Positions 1-14,227 are shown, counted from the first letter of the stretch. The stretch is 64,000 nt of DNA from Campylorhamphus procurvoides (GCA_013396655.1 WBMV01000852.1:372001-436000), one strand, 5' to 3'. Numbers and translations are program-made. The notes: a model not told the origin generated them from the sequence alone.

Positions 1-3000
1 TGGAAAGTATTGTAATCAATATTTTAGTTAAGTGCTCAGAAAAAAAGGAAAAGAGAAAGCAAAGGAAATGGATATCCTTAGAGGAGACTGTGAACGTAAT
101 TTATATTGCTTTCCATAGAGGATATACAGCTCAGAATGACTTCAAATCTTCAAATACTATTATTTCAAAAGTGAAAATAAGAGTAAAGAGCTGATGCTGT
201 GTGAATGGTTGCCATTCTATAGGAGCCCAAACTTTTCTAGTCCTCAGGACGTGAATCAAAATGTAAAATGCTGCGTGGGTTATTGTGAGACTCCTAGTGC
301 TGTTCATGAAGGCTATGGCATGGTCAGACCCTTATTCTAAGTTCTCAGCTGCCCCAGATCCGTCTCAGCCTCGAGGGTTCTGTGCTGTCCCGGTGTCTTG
401 CTCCTGGGATCTTTCCTGAGAGCAGACAGCTTCTGGCAGACCACATCTTTCTGCTTCTCTCTGAGTTATTCAGCCAATTTATCAGGTGTGCAGCACTTCT
501 TACTCTAGAGGTCAGTATAGTGCTAGGAATGGAAATGATGCATATCCAATTCTTTTTCCCTGATGAGATGTTCCAGGGTGAACTCTGAGCCTACTCCTTC
601 CCATATAAGATGGAAGAGAAATTTCATACTGGGGAAATGTATTTGTAAAATCACAACAGCCAATATGGGAAGCTCAGAGGGCGTTAAAGAAAACAATCAT
701 TGAGGCTCTTTGTTGAATGAAAGTTATGAATGCACTAGTAGTAATTTTCTGAAGCCATAGACAATAACATAATGTGAGTGGGTGATGGAAGAAATTACAT
801 AGGGTGAAATTTAGAGAGCTGACAGCAGCCTATGTATCACTTAAGACCTATTTCTGAGGGCTTAATTGCGGCTTAAATAGCACACGGGCCTCCCGCTCAT
901 CTTCTGAGTAGAAACAAATTCTGTCTAGAATGAGCACCATGAGCAGAACACAGAAAGTGTAATCTGATCAGCTGTCAAACTCCTGTGTTGAGGAAGGGGT
1001 GTTCTATACGGGGAACAGATGTGGGCAATGTAGATTTATGTTGTAGCACACACACTATAAAGTCTGACGCTGTGTTTCACCATAGGATGCACTGATGTTA
1101 GTCCAAAGAGATGCCATGAGAATATCAATCTCTAAACAAATGGGAAAACTGAGTAATGAGCAGACCCCAGGCGTTGTGGTAATCTACTCCATTTGTGTGC
1201 CAGCTGTGTGGCTGATAACACCAAAACAGTGGTGTTACAAGTGCTTTGGAGGCATTTACTTTACTTTTGGGCTGGCTTTCTGCAAATATTCAGACTTGGT
1301 GGCATGAATGCTTATATAAATAAAGTTTTAGCTTTGTTGTGTGACTATGTAAGATAAATCAGAACTGGATGGTGGCACGTGTCTTTGCTACAAAATGGTT
1401 GCATGCTGGTTCAGTCAGAGAAAAGAAAGAGCTCTGTACAGGCTTTGTGAGAGAGATCAAACTCCCAAGGCACTTTGCTTAGTGCTTATTGAATACTTAA
1501 TTTTTCTCATGTTTATGGTGTGCAGAATCAAAGCTGAACTGATTGAACTCTTCCTTATCTTTACATACTTGGATTTCTTGTAATATTTAACTTTTTCTTT
1601 GCATTTCCTGGACTTAGAATTCTTAGTTCTGAGATAATCAATATTCCGTTGTAATGTATTTTGTCATATGTTCCTGATAAGCATTTTCAACTTGAAGTCC
1701 TAATAAATGCTATTTTTGTTAGAAGAGAAAAGGTAAATTGAAATAGTCTCCTGATAGCCACTTTGAAAGCAGAAATAAAGATTAAATATTAGAACTACAG
1801 TAATAGCACTTTTCAAAACAAAGCTTGATGGATTTAATCATTTTCTTTTTAATTAAGAAGCAACCTGCAAATCATTGCTGTTCTCTGGAAGGAGATCTGT
1901 TATTCAGTTGTCTGCTAAATTGTTTGCAGGAATTCTATTCTGGTTCTGGGTTGGTTCACAAATTGTCTACTTTTATTATTCACAATGTGTGATTGGGCAT
2001 GTGGTATATTTTCTGCTCTCTGGTTTAATGACTGAAACATTTTGACAGAGAGTAGCAAATGGTGAATGACAACTAGGAGACAGCATGCAACTTGGGGCAT
2101 TTGCACACACTCTCAAGAATATTAAGTCAGAAGAACGTTGCTGAAGCCTGGGTAGTGTGACCTCTATGAATGATAATGATTCATATCTCAGCCATTTAGT
2201 TACAGATGTATTTCAGCCAGTTTGTCATTTGTCCAGATCTGTTAAATCTGCAAGCAAAATCATTGTCTCTGAATGATGCGTCTTTCAGTCAGTCTGAGCC
2301 TTGATTTACTTGTAAATAAAGTCTAATTCTGAAACCTGGTCACAGGGGAGCAAGTGTTCTGGTTTCCATATCAGGACGGTGAACTAAATGTTCTTCTGTC
2401 CTCTAGAACTGTTGACACAGAGGTGGGTACTGTATTCTTGTTCAAAGAGTTATAAATGTGGTGCTGAAGTCAGTTTGCCAGTACATTAGCATTAGAAATG
2501 CTGCATTTTTGAGATATAAAGCTAAGTGAAGGTCATTTAAAGATATCCTGATGCTTTTATTCAAGTATAAGGATTAGCTTATTTTATTTGATAAACCTCA
2601 TTCTATGTTTCCAGGCAAAACCCATCAGATTTCTTCACTTCTTCATTCTGGCAATTGAAAACCAACCCTATTCCAGTTCAGAAGGTTTTGAGATGGTGGA
2701 GAATGTGATTCTCACACAGAATATGTGCAGCTTTTTATTTTTTTTTCCTTCCACAGCCTGGGGTTCTTGAGCTGTATGAATGATTAAGATTTCATAACAC
2801 TGCAGGCAAAATTCTTTCCCTTGATCCATGCTGTAGATATCGTTTGCATTGTCTGCACACATGGTACTTTCATTTGCATCAATGGGAATTCCACATGCTG
2901 AATAAGGAAGAAATATTTGCATTCTGGATAAGTGCCTTATTTGGGCACTTATTAATACTTACTCACTGAGGCAAAGCTCCTACTGTCTTTGATCTTGTTG

Positions 3001-4198
3001 GCGAGCTGCCCACTGGGTTTGAATCCCTGGTTTGAAGAGTTGCTAAATGGCATTTTAATGTCAGGGGTCAGCAATGATTGCCATACAATTTTTCTTGCTT
3101 TCCCCAACACAAAGTTATCATCCAAAGTAAGTCATTGCAGTCCTTTTTGGAAGATTAATAGTTCTCCACCAGTAACAGATTTTCCACAAGCCAGAAAGCA
3201 GTACACCCACTGATGACTTTATCATTTGAACTTTGAATCCAGTCAGGAAGTTGGGACGTAAGCTCTTCCGTGGTGGTGATTTGTGGTATATTTCCAGTTT
3301 TCAGGGTCAGGTTATTAACCAGAGTAACAGTGATATAAGCACATGTTGTAGAGAACATGAATCAGAGGAAGGGTCTGACAAAGACTTCACTGTGCAGGCA
3401 GCTTTCCTGGGAGGCTGTGAAAGTCTGACATGTGTCATGAAGCTCCAGGTGTCAGGTTGGAAAATACCACAAGCATTAGCAACCTGCATGTGTGTATATA
3501 AAACTTTTCTTGGCAGCATTTTTGGTACTTGGAGGATTTTATGCAGTGGCCTGTAAGGAAGGATTTAATTTTCCTCTAAGATACAGAGTTCCTAGAGTTT
3601 TTCTTTGCTTTTCCCTACCCCTTTGAGAGAGAAAAATAGTGACAAGATACCCACCCAATTACCTGTGCTGGGTAACTTGTAACTTTTTACATAGGAGGTG
3701 TGTTCCTCCCTTTGTATTTAGTAACAGTGCTCTGGGTTGCTATTAAAGGTATCAAAAAAGCATAATTGTCTGAAAAATTTTAATGCTTGTACTGTCATCC
3801 TGAGAGTACTGAAATGTAAAGTACTCTGGGCTTGTAAGAGATAAATATTATTTGAGCTATGCCAACACTGGAAATCATTACCTGTAGAAAATTCTTATAT
3901 TCTGACATGTTTCTGTCCTGAGCTGAAATAAATGTTGAAAATATTTATGAACAGGGAGTTCTGAAGAGCACTGTAGTAGAGAAATATTTAACCTTTTGTT
4001 TAGAACCAGTGTAATGTTATAGGCCTTGGGAACATGTTATGGAAAACGTAGTTCAGGTGTCTCTTGGCTCTATCCAAGTGCAGGATAGTTTTGCAGTGTG
4101 GTGTATCACATGCTACACTCCTTTTCACAGCTTCCACAAAGTGCTAAACATGGAGAAGAAACCAGAAAGTACTTCCTGAGGCAAATTCCACTCTGGAA
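1..4198. other. Unique AT-rich sequence, no gene recognised
   Basis: All six frames are interrupted frequently; open frames stay below about 110 codons and none resembles a known protein. The stretch shows no intact repeat. Around 2846-2945 there is a weak resemblance to an old amniote interspersed repeat (listed separately). Consistent with intron or intergenic DNA. Confidence 0.6.
2846..2945. repeat. Possible relic of an ancient amniote interspersed repeat
   Basis: The segment around GCATCAATGGGAATTCCACA followed by GCTGAATAAGGAAG resembles the recurring CAATGGGA...CACATG...TAAG phrases that I associate with very old repeats scattered in bird, crocodile and turtle genomes. Similarity is by eye and from memory only; it may be chance. 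Confidence 0.25.
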
Positions 4199-4221
4199 GA
4201 ATCTCCTTTTGAGTTTTTTTT

Positions 4222-4267
4222 GGTGGTTTGGGGGAGATTCTTTGGTGGGGTTGGGGGGGGTTTCCCC
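4222..4267 (+). repeat. G-rich tract with adjoining C-run (G-quadruplex candidate)
   Basis: G runs lie at 4230-4234 (5 G), 4247-4250 (4 G) and 4253-4260 (8 G), separated by 12 and 2 bases, preceded by GGTGG and followed by TTT and five C. The 8-G run could supply two tracts, giving a four-tract quadruplex on the plus strand; the final C-run could instead pair with it as a small hairpin. It is surrounded by T-rich sequence. Confidence 0.5.
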
Positions 4268-5149
4268 CTCTTGTTGCAAAACATTTTGAGGAAAAATCTC
4301 CCAGTCAGATCTAATAATGATAAATATGGAATTCAACTTTTTATATAACAGTCTTACCCACAGTTACAGTATGGTAAGTTCTCCTTCTATGGGTGGTGTA
4401 AGGACCTGTTCAGATCCGCTGTGATAGGGGAAAAGTCTGTCCTTTAACAGCATTCAGAATAATGCTGGAACTCCTCCCTTCTGTAGTGACTCTTACTCAG
4501 GTTGATGTGGTTTCAGGGTAATTCCTATGAAGTAAAGTCAAATAAGTTTTGTGAACTAGGTGAATAGCATGGGAGGCTTCGTGAGGTTGGGTTGGGCTCG
4601 AGAGAAGAAATATTTGGTTTCTGTCCTGGTGGCTTGAGCCATACCTGGGGTCAGAAGATGAAGCCTTTAACTGTGAAGAACCTGCCTCTCTCCTCTTCTG
4701 CACAGTAACTCTTCTGCTTTCCACTTTGGAGGAGAAGGTAGTTCACATTGGGGAATTATTTTCACATATTTAGATATTAAAATAGTAGCTAAGTAAAATA
4801 TGCACAAAAAAATTTTCTACATATTTCATACAGTTAATTCCGTGCATTATAAAAGTGAGAGATGGAAGCCCTGGGAGAAGAAATCCATTCTCAGGAGTGT
4901 CCTTGCTCCTCTGAAGGCTTTGCTTTAGCCACTAGGTGATGCAGCAGCTTCTCTTTGTGTCCTGGAAGTCGTGGAGGGAGAAGCTTGGAGTCTGGCATAT
5001 GAATTAGGAATGAGTAATTGGAGAAGATCCCCACTCCTCTAGAAGCAATACAGACTAAATAATAGCCCTTGGAAAACTAACGAGATGATAGGATTTCCAA
5101 CTTTACGTTTTCTAATTGCTTTAAATGAAACCCCATTAGAAACAGCTGG

Positions 5150-5238
5150 TCTGATTCTCAACTGATATAAATCGTCATATATTTTTAGATTTAAATAGCA
5201 CTCGGCTGGTCTACCCCAGATGTAAACTCTGGCCTAGA
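5150..5238. repeat. Possible relic of ancient hairpin-type amniote repeat
   Basis: The order CTGATTCTCAACTGATATAA, ATCGTCATA, ATTTAAATAGC, CTGGTCTACCCCAGATGTAA, ACTCTGGCCTA follows a pattern I recall from a widespread reptile/bird repeat: 'gattctcagctggtgtaaat...gccgatttacaccagctgaggatctggcc', in which the two halves are roughly inverted copies. The copy is badly decayed. Family membership is inferred from memory. Confidence 0.4.
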
Positions 5239-5701
5239 TTATGTGATTGCTATCAGCTTGGAATGGAAACTTCAGCGCTACTTTAACAGGCAAATTTATT
5301 TTAATGTATTATCAGGAAAACCCAGCGTATTTCCAGGTATTGTGTATCTGAAAAAATAATCACCAATGCAAGACAGTTAAAGTAATGCACATATCCACAT
5401 CACCACTGCTCAGGGAAGGGAGGTGAAACTTGAGTCCAAGCCACATGCTGGTAACAGGTAATCTAGGGCTGGATGCTCTGAGCCAAGGGCATCTTCATCT
5501 TCCTGAATCCAAAGAAGGAGAAAGGCTTAGTAGTCTTCAGTGGCTGCTGAGACTCACACAGAACTGGGAATACATGGAGTAAGATGATGGAAAATAGCTT
5601 TTTTAATAAAAGTATAATGAATAATATTTGAATAGATTTAACCTGTGTGATATTATGATTCTGATTTGAAAGGAAATTAACAAATTATTTGTTGTTTATT
5701 C

Positions 5702-5720
5702 TGGGCCAGATTCTGGCCCA
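5702..5720. repeat. Perfect 9-bp palindrome TGGGCCAGA-T-TCTGGCCCA
   Basis: TGGGCCAGA at 5702-5710 is exactly inverted as TCTGGCCCA at 5712-5720 around a single T. The arm resembles the GATCTGGCCC end phrase of the ancient hairpin-type repeat suspected 500 bp upstream, so this could be two abutting repeat ends or chance. Confidence 0.6.
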
Positions 5721-8700
5721 TAAATTCAGAAGAAATCCTAGAACTGGCTCTTAATGTTTCCTCTGCACTGGCATTTGGATGATTGTTGGACAGTCCATTG
5801 CTATAGTCCTTTCCAACAGTGTGTTTTTTATAGATTTTTGGCCTGTGTTGGAAGAATTGTCTTACTCATGGATCTAAGGCCTGAGGGAACTGGGTCATGG
5901 TATCTAAAGTCTGCAGTGATGCAAAATTCTGGGGGTGGGGAGGTTTGCTTGTCTCTACTGTGATATGTTTGTTTTCTAAAGTAGGAGGAAAAAAATACAA
6001 ATAGAACAGGATAAAAGAGAGAGGGAGAAATATTTTCCAGTGACCATGACCTAACCATTGATCTATAGGAGATAAGATTTTTATGAGCAACAGGTCTATT
6101 TCTGATCTAACTTAAACTAATTTCAGAGCAGTTGATGTCAATATAGATTGCTTTAAAAGAAAAACTTCAAATGAGGTTACTCAGGGAATGAAGCAGCACT
6201 GAAGTCCTTAAATATTTGAAGCTGTGGGACTTCTTTTTGGGGAATAATTTCTCTAAAAATTGGATTCCAGGTTACTTTCCAAATTAATGATGATTTTCCT
6301 GCATGTTTGCTGTTTTACAGAATCAGATAATCAAGTAATGTAGAGCTTTTTGAATTATAAAGGGTTAGAAACCTAAAGCCCTGTACTATAGACATCAATA
6401 TAAATATATTTAGCAATAAAGGATTATGTTGATCTATATATTGATCACCTAAAAATATTAAAGAGGCCTTATTCAAAAACACAGTTTATAGTGGGACATT
6501 AGTTGATTAAAATTTTTGCATCACAGATGATGGATATTCTTTGATAGTAAAGCATTAGGTTAAAACTAGAATAAAAATCTGAAAATACAATGGACCTGTT
6601 GCTTACATTTGTCTCAATGCAGACAGAGCAAACCACTGTTCATGTTATTGCTCTTTACATATTACTGTTTCCCATCATCGGTTTCAACTTACCCTTGCCA
6701 CAGTTCAGTGTTTGAGTCGCAGTCGTGGCTGGGGAGTGTTTTGCCACAGTTGTTTCCATTGCAGTTAAAACATATGAGGTATTATTAAAATTGATCTTGG
6801 TTTTTTAAATGAGTTGTTCTATCAGAATGTAAGTTTGGGGATGCATTTGATTTGCCCTGATGGAAAACATAAAGGCAGTGTACAGGAAATCAAGACTGGG
6901 CAGGAAAATGCAAAACAAGGGACTGGTTTGAAGGCTGTGAAAATGGAAAGCTCTAGGTGAGGCTGGACTCAGTTGCTTTCAGTGCCTTAGAGATCATGTT
7001 CTCATGCTTTTGTGTCCAGGCTTAATGACTAAAATTTATTTTCTTGAAATATGAAGGCCAAGGTTTTCACATAGTAACATGATACCAAGAGGAGTTTCAA
7101 TCATTAATACTGTAAAACCTGTTGTAAAATGGGGAGGGTGGCCAAGGAAAGGGAAAACACACTTGCATATATTGGTAAGATTCTGTTCCAGGAAAGAAAG
7201 TAATCAAAATTGACATCACCTGGCCATCTGTTCCAGTAAAAACTGCATTGCATTCCAGGTTAAATGGATCTAGAGGGACTATACCTTTATCTGGCCATAT
7301 TTAGTGAGATTTCACTTTTTCAATGTTTATCTATTGATAACCATGTTCCTGAAACCAGCTGGATTGAATGCAGATACATTTAAAATCCAGAAATTTGCTC
7401 CTTCCCCTTCTTTTTAAAATTTATTTTGCACTGGGGAATGTTGATGCTTTTAGTGAAGTTTCATCAAATAGTTGCTGCTATTGCTAGGATGTTTTTTCAT
7501 GTTCTGTGAAGCTTGTATTTATGTTCATTCAGTTCAGACACTTCAGCTGATAGAAACTGTGTCTCTTGCTGAAAGCAAATGAGTTCTGCTGATATATGCC
7601 AGGGTTTGTGGGTCTGGAAAGCTGTGGAACTGGTTTTCTTCATGTGCATATCATCATTTTTGTGTAAAAGCAGGGAACAAAGAGAGGAAGGTAAAGAAAA
7701 CACAATACAAAACATCCTTCCCTACTTCATATCTATTCCCTTCTACCATCCTCAAAAAATTATCCTCTTTGTCATGGATGAGAAAGACAAGTACTGTTCA
7801 TGCCAAAATCTGGCAATAAATCTTGCTTATATTGCTGCTTCTAGCTCTTTTTCTGGATACGTTTTCAGAGTAGCTGCCAATACCACTTATCAGTGAGTAG
7901 GTCTGAGGAGTGAGAATTTAAATGAGATGCCTGCTTAGAGAAAAACATGGACCCTTTTGAATCACAAACCTTGCACTGTTCTTTATTTTAGGACACAAAC
8001 TGGAACATCTTCCAGTACTTACTGGCTTTCCATCGTGGGGAGGGTGACTGTAGCTGCTTAAGGCTTTTACTCCCTTTAATCATACCAGGTTTTAATCATT
8101 GGGGCTGAAATTAGAAGATACACTCAAGGTCTCCAACAGTAAAGATCCAGGAGCCATTCACTCCAGTACTATCACCAGTAAGGGTGAGGACTGGATTTGC
8201 TTCCTTGGTAGCTCCTGGCATTTCTTGGTATCCTTACACGAGCAATTCATGTGACAGAATGCAGGGACACCACAGCTTGACCCGTCTTCCCCATGGAAGG
8301 AGGAGCTGCCTACTTTGGGAACATCAAACCTCTCATTCATACACATCTTTCATGCTGACTGAAGGCCATGGGGGTACCTTCTGGAGATGCTTTCCCAGCC
8401 TGCCCAGTGTCCAAACTGAGAACTTACACTGTGTGCACCTAAGCCCCAGTGAGGTTGGTCCCCTGTGCCTCTGGGGTTCAGCCTGACCACTCTGCTTTAC
8501 TGCACCACCGATGTATGGGAGGCCATTCAGATGCTGAGCCTTCTGCCACTAGGCACAAAAAGGCTCAGTTTTCATGGCCCTGTCACAATTTCACATGTGT
8601 GGAAAGTAATTATCCAAAAATGCGAAGGAACAAAGGGAATTTTTTTTCTCTTTTAATCCCCTTGCATCTCAGTTTTGCATCTGTAAAATGACAACAATAT

Positions 8701-11700
8701 ACTGCTGCTCATAAAAGTGAAGATGTGTGTTGTATTCCTCATGAATCATGCAAATGCTGTGTGATGTCCCATATTCTAGTTAAGTGTACAAGGAAACAAT
8801 CAATGCTATTGTCAGAGCTCAACTGAGAGAGAGATGGGAGGGAAAAGATTGAGAGATTTTTCCAAGTGAGGATATCTAAGGAAAGCACTGACTAATTGCT
8901 CTTTCTGCAAATGATTTCCACACTTTTCACTTAACAAGCAGGGGATCTTGAAGAAAAATTATGTATCAGAGAACGACAAAAATTATATTCCAACACATAG
9001 CAGGATGGAATGAAAGTAGTGATGTCTTTGGTGTTTCTGAACTTTCTGAGTATGAGTTAAAAGGAGATCTGCAGGTACTTTTGGTGCTGACTTCAAGCCC
9101 TTGACTAACATGGAATTAAATGGTACAGTGAAATAAGTATCAGTGGTTTTGGGGGATCCACTTGCTAATAGAAGTAGCTATCCTAAATTCTCCTTTTGTG
9201 GCAGCCTGCTCATGTCTGTGGCCCCACTTGTGTCCAAGGCTGTGTTCACAGACTGTGTGTGCAACCAGGACCCCTGTCCTGGCTGGTGACCACATTAGCA
9301 GCAGAACTGAACCTCCCTTCCCTGTTGGGATTCGTGGCACTGGAGAGGAGAGTTGCACAGCTGAAGTGTGAACAATAGGGGACTGGGAGGAATGTGGGGT
9401 AGCACCTCAGCAACATGATCATGATGAATTTGTAATGTAGGAAAGGCTCCTCTCATTCAGTGGGCTTGGTCCTGTGCTCTCCCAGGGTCACACACCACAA
9501 AATCCTTTTTATAAATCCACATACATTGCCTGTCTAGTGCAGAAATATTTTATTTCCTTCTCAAGTGTTCTGCTCACACAATGGACAGTTGTGACAGCAG
9601 AGATATCCTTGAGCCTGCTGAAGTGAGGATGTTCCTGTTGTGTTGATACGAAGGCCACAAAGGAGAAGAGGTGGTATGACTCAATCTTATTAGAAAGTAT
9701 TAAACCACTTCATCTTGTATCCCTACAAGCATAACCCGAGGACAGATGTGGGTGGCTGTAATGCTGCTGTCTCATTTTTCTTTGTATTTCTGTTGCTCAA
9801 TAAACATTAGCACACTGTAAGAGAGTTAGAGGGTTTATTTATCGAGAGCTGTAAAAATGCTTCTTCCCCTCACATTTCATCTCCTTTTTTCCTTTGTTTC
9901 ACTGATGACTGGCATCATCTGTTCATCTCCTGGAGGGTTTTGAACTCTGTTGTTATGATTGTCTCTTGCTGCCCTTGTTTTCTGTGCACACATTCTGTAT
10001 TCCCATTGTCTTAGATTAAATTAGCCCAAATCCAATCCCTAGACTTATCAAGTTCAAGCCTCAATATGGGGAAGAACATTCCTAATTTTTAAGATGGGAA
10101 TTGTCTTCCTGGCTTGGGAAGTTCTGGTGCTTTTTGAACAGCAGTGATATTCTTTCCTGTAGGATCTCTGTAGATGGTCTTTCATTTTCTGCATTTCTCT
10201 TCATGTTCTCATCTTCCCAAGACACATAGCTCAAGGTTTAGCACTTTGGTTTCACAGTTCATAAAAATTAGCCTAGCCTTGCAGTTTTCATTTGAACAAA
10301 TATTTTTTTTACACTTTCCTAAATTGCAGTCAGGTCCTAAAACATTGGGGTATTCTAAACATAACAGCAACTGCCTTTTTCGATATAGATGATTTCTTTC
10401 CCTGCAAACTTCAAAAATAAATTCTGCATGAACTTAAGCTTTTACCTAAAATGTAGGGAGGGAAGACTTCTTCTTATGGAGATCTTCTGGTGGAATATAT
10501 TCTTATGCCAAATATAAAAGGAATAATTTTACAAAATGAAAGATGAGACTTGTTATTTCAAACTACCTGATTAAAATATGCAAAAACCAGTTTTATTTAG
10601 AAGCTTGTTTCCCTTCTTTTACTAAACCTCTGAGGCAATTCAGTGAATTTGATCTGCATTTGCAAATTATTTCAGTTGAGAAATAAGCCCTTTTTGTGAA
10701 TAAAATATTTGCCTGAAAAATACTTGCTTGGCTCTGGCAACGTGGCATATGGGCCTGTGTAATTCCTCTCTGTGGGACGTGTTTAACCCTGGGTGACAAG
10801 CATACTGTCAGCGCTTAATAATCCTCCGTGGAGGATGCATCAGGAATAATGTTGTGGTTCTCAGGATCCCAGCTTATTTTATACTCACGTGTGATGGACC
10901 CTCACCAAGGAAGATGGGTTGCCTCAGGGGCTCGTTCCCAGGTGCAAGAATCTCTTAGAGCTGAAAGTTTCTTTTCACGCTCTCCAACCCAAGAAACACA
11001 TCCCCAGGGAATCCTGTACAGCAGAAAGGCTGACGAAACAGGCTTCTTTTAAAATTCCGTGCTGCCTTCTTATTGCTGATTATCCTCCCATGGAGAGGGT
11101 GGAAGGAGAAAACATTTGGTAATACATTTGGGGAATGATGACCACAGGGTTCTGTATTCCTTAAGAACATTTCTGCTGTGCTGTGTTGGAAACTGTTCTA
11201 TCTATAGGTCCAGCCCTACTTCAGAGTTATGCTAATATATTAATTTTAATGACTGAAGGAATGAGGGATCCTTGGATAGCTGAAGTTCTAATACAATATG
11301 TAAGACTGAATGAAAAATAAATTAATTTTAAATGGTTTGCAAGCATACAAAAGGTTCATTTGCTGCATATAACATGCTCAGTAAAATAATATCCTTTAAT
11401 GTACTGAACTCTTCATGCTTTTCATGAAGCTGCATCTAATTGTACTACTCAGAGTTGACTTATTCTGCCACTGCCTTCCGTTGAGAAAAATAGCATTTCA
11501 AGACATGACTAGCACTCTAAGTAGTCCTTAATTCTTAATTAATTCAGAATGAAAACTAATATTCTGTACTGTATACAGCAACCTGAATACCATACACAAT
11601 ACATACATTCAGAAGAATGGCTATAAAGAGCATAAATACAAGGTGAACACTAGTGTGTCTGTCTGTCTCTTCTTGAATATGAATATAGAGATATACCTGC

Positions 11701-12586
11701 ATGACTGTGCCAGAACCAATGATGGGACATCTTCATGTCTGCTTTAGAAAATTCACCTTCATCAGTCTTGTATGTCTTTTTTCCGTCAGAAGTGCTAAAT
11801 AATGAAATCTGGAAGAGGCTCTTTGGGCATTTTACGTGCAGCAAAGTATGAAAAGAAAAAGCGTCTTTGAAGGAAGCCATGACTTCACTAAAAATTGTTT
11901 GTTAACATAAGAAGGAGATAAATTAGTTTAATCTATTTGCAATGTAGTATAGTGAGGAATTACATGAAAATCAAATGAAGATGCCTGTGACAGACTGTCT
12001 AGATGATGAGGATTGTTCCAGAAGAGATGGAACATGGGATGTTCAGCAAGGTACTGGCCTCTTTAGAAGCTGAGAATAAAAATATTATTTAGGGAGTAGG
12101 CTAATAAGTTTCAAAACTCTGCAAAGAAGTGATTGAAAACATTCCTTTTGAAGATCTGGAAATGAACCCAAAACCCATTTGGACATTTTAGCACATGGCA
12201 AGTTATATTCATTTTAAAATCCATCCTTTTGCAGGCTCTGAGCATCAGACTGAGCAGCTGTTTCTCTTTTCTTGTCCTTTCTCTTTTTGCCAGGACCTGG
12301 CATTATTTATCCCTTGGGCAGCAGTCACTGTAAATAGGTTTCCTGACCCCTTGGAAACTGGAGGAGAGTGGTGTCCTCAAATTTAAACCTTTTAATGAAG
12401 AGCTTAGGAGAGGAATCTAGCCTGCTCAAAGGCCTTTGCACCTATTTATTAGACACAGAGCTACACAGAAATCAGCAGCTGTCAGACTGCCAGACAAGAA
12501 GACAATACAATTCTTTCTGAGCCCTTGACCAATTTTTGTTCATCCCTGGAATTGGTTGTTCCTGCCTCTTGCATTCAGTCTCCTAG

Positions 12587-12608
12587 AAAAAAAAAAAAAA
12601 GAAAAAAA
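12587..12608 (+). repeat. A-rich tract
   Basis: A run of about 14 A, then G, then 7 A. No upstream sequence recognisable as a retrocopy was found, so it is listed as a simple repeat and not as a retroposon tail. Confidence 0.8.
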
Positions 12609-14210
12609 GGACATCTGAATTTAAAACTATAATATCAGTGCAGCTCTGGCTTCTGTGCTGGTAATCAGGACACAATGTACTGCTGAGGATGCACACTGTA
12701 TTATGCAACTCATTCAGCCTGTAATTATCCCTGATTCCCCTCCCCTTGTAGCAGAACAGCCACAGACATTTACGTGACTGTTCCGGGCTGTGCAGCTCCC
12801 ACTGTTTGTGAACTGCTGAGATAACAAACTGTACTCCTGGTGGTGAGATGGCCTTCAGGGACACAAAGGCCTTTAAAATTCAAGTTAATTTATTTTTAGG
12901 GATCTCATGGACACGTCAAGTACCTAATGTTTACAGCCCAGGAGCAGGATTTGTACTGTCAGAGTCTTATAATATTCCCTGGTGCTAAATGCTGGAGTGT
13001 TTTAAACCTTTCCTTTCCTTTTGGTTCTTCAGCAGAAGTTGGTCTAGGCAACAGTGCTGCTTGAAATGTTATATGGTTCCAATACCTTTTCAATTTGGGG
13101 TTGTTCAAAGGTCAATGGAGTGATGGATTAAAGTGGGGGGGAAATGCATTTTATTGACTGAAACTATCTACTGGCAGTAGGGAAAAGCAAGTGCAGTAGT
13201 AGGTATGGCCAGAACGACTTGTTTGATTTGCAGGACCAGTTCCCATCAGAGTTGTGCTTCTACTTCAGCCTGGTATGTGGCACTATTCCTTGGAAGGTCT
13301 GAGGGCCAAACTCATCTGCTTTGCTCTGCCTTGGAGAGGGAAGGAAATGGGTGGGCAAGGAGGCATCTGGCAGGGACTTGCTTCAGCAGCAGTGCCCATC
13401 ACAGTCCTGTGTCTGCAGCTGATATCACAGCCAGCTGGGGAAAAAAGACCAGAGTTGTCATACTATGACTCCCTTCATCCTTCTGTCTTTATGCTGGTAC
13501 AGTTAATCCTGTCCTTTGCTGTCTTCCTGGATTTCATGCTAAAAATGTGCCAAGATCATCAGCCTGGTTCTTTGGAGGAAAAAAACACCACGGAACAGTT
13601 CCTTTCAACCCTATCCAAAGCTGCTGATGTCAGTGGAAGCTTTACTTTCCCTGAGGGTCTTTGGATCAGGTCATCAGTTGGGATGTGGTACACAGGACTT
13701 TCTGTAACTTGTTAAATAGGCAACATTGGTGTAGCTTTTCAGAGGAGGGGATAGGGAAAAATAACAGAAATGGACGCAACCTTGTGTGATTTGGGCTCCA
13801 TGGAATTCAGAAAGGTTTTCCCTGGTTCAGAAATAGTCAACCTTATTGATTTCCATTTTTTCTTGCTGGATTTCCAAACAGTACAATATAAGCCATTCTG
13901 CTACTTCAGTCAGTGGCTTATCTTGGATTTCCCATTGTACAGTGTTTCTACTTCTTGTACAGCACAGTTCCCCAGGCAGGAGGACCCTCTTCTGGGAGCC
14001 AGAAGGTCATGGTTTTGTGCCTGAAGGCATTTGCCCAATGACACATTGACATTCTTCATTCTTTCTTCAGCCCACACCTCCCTGTGTGAGAGCAACAGGA
14101 AGCTGAAACAGTGCACAAGGCATTGGGAGCAGTGGCTTTGTGATACTTCCAGTTTAAAAGTTTGGGGATGGATTTTAACCCTTGAAGTTGTGGGTACGTT
14201 CAAGGCTTGG

Positions 14211-14227
14211 CTTTTTTTTTTTTTTTT
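14211..14227. repeat. T17 homopolymer
   Basis: An uninterrupted run of about 17 T. No flanking retroposon was recognised on either strand. Confidence 0.85.

Larger units (their letters stand above)
4268..12586. other. Unique sequence, no gene recognised
   Basis: No open frame in this stretch exceeds about 105 codons and none is recognisable. Slightly more GC-rich islands at 8160-8560 and 9180-9380 give overlapping short open frames on both strands, as expected where stop codons thin out with higher G+C. Possible ancient repeat relics at 5150-5238 and 5702-5720 are listed separately. An octamer-like ATGCAAAT lies near 8747 within ordinary sequence. Confidence 0.6.

Noticed and set aside
13254..13715. 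153-codon open frame with a hydrophobic segment
   Set aside because: Not recognised, overlaps another open frame of similar quality, and lies in locally GC-richer DNA where chance frames lengthen.
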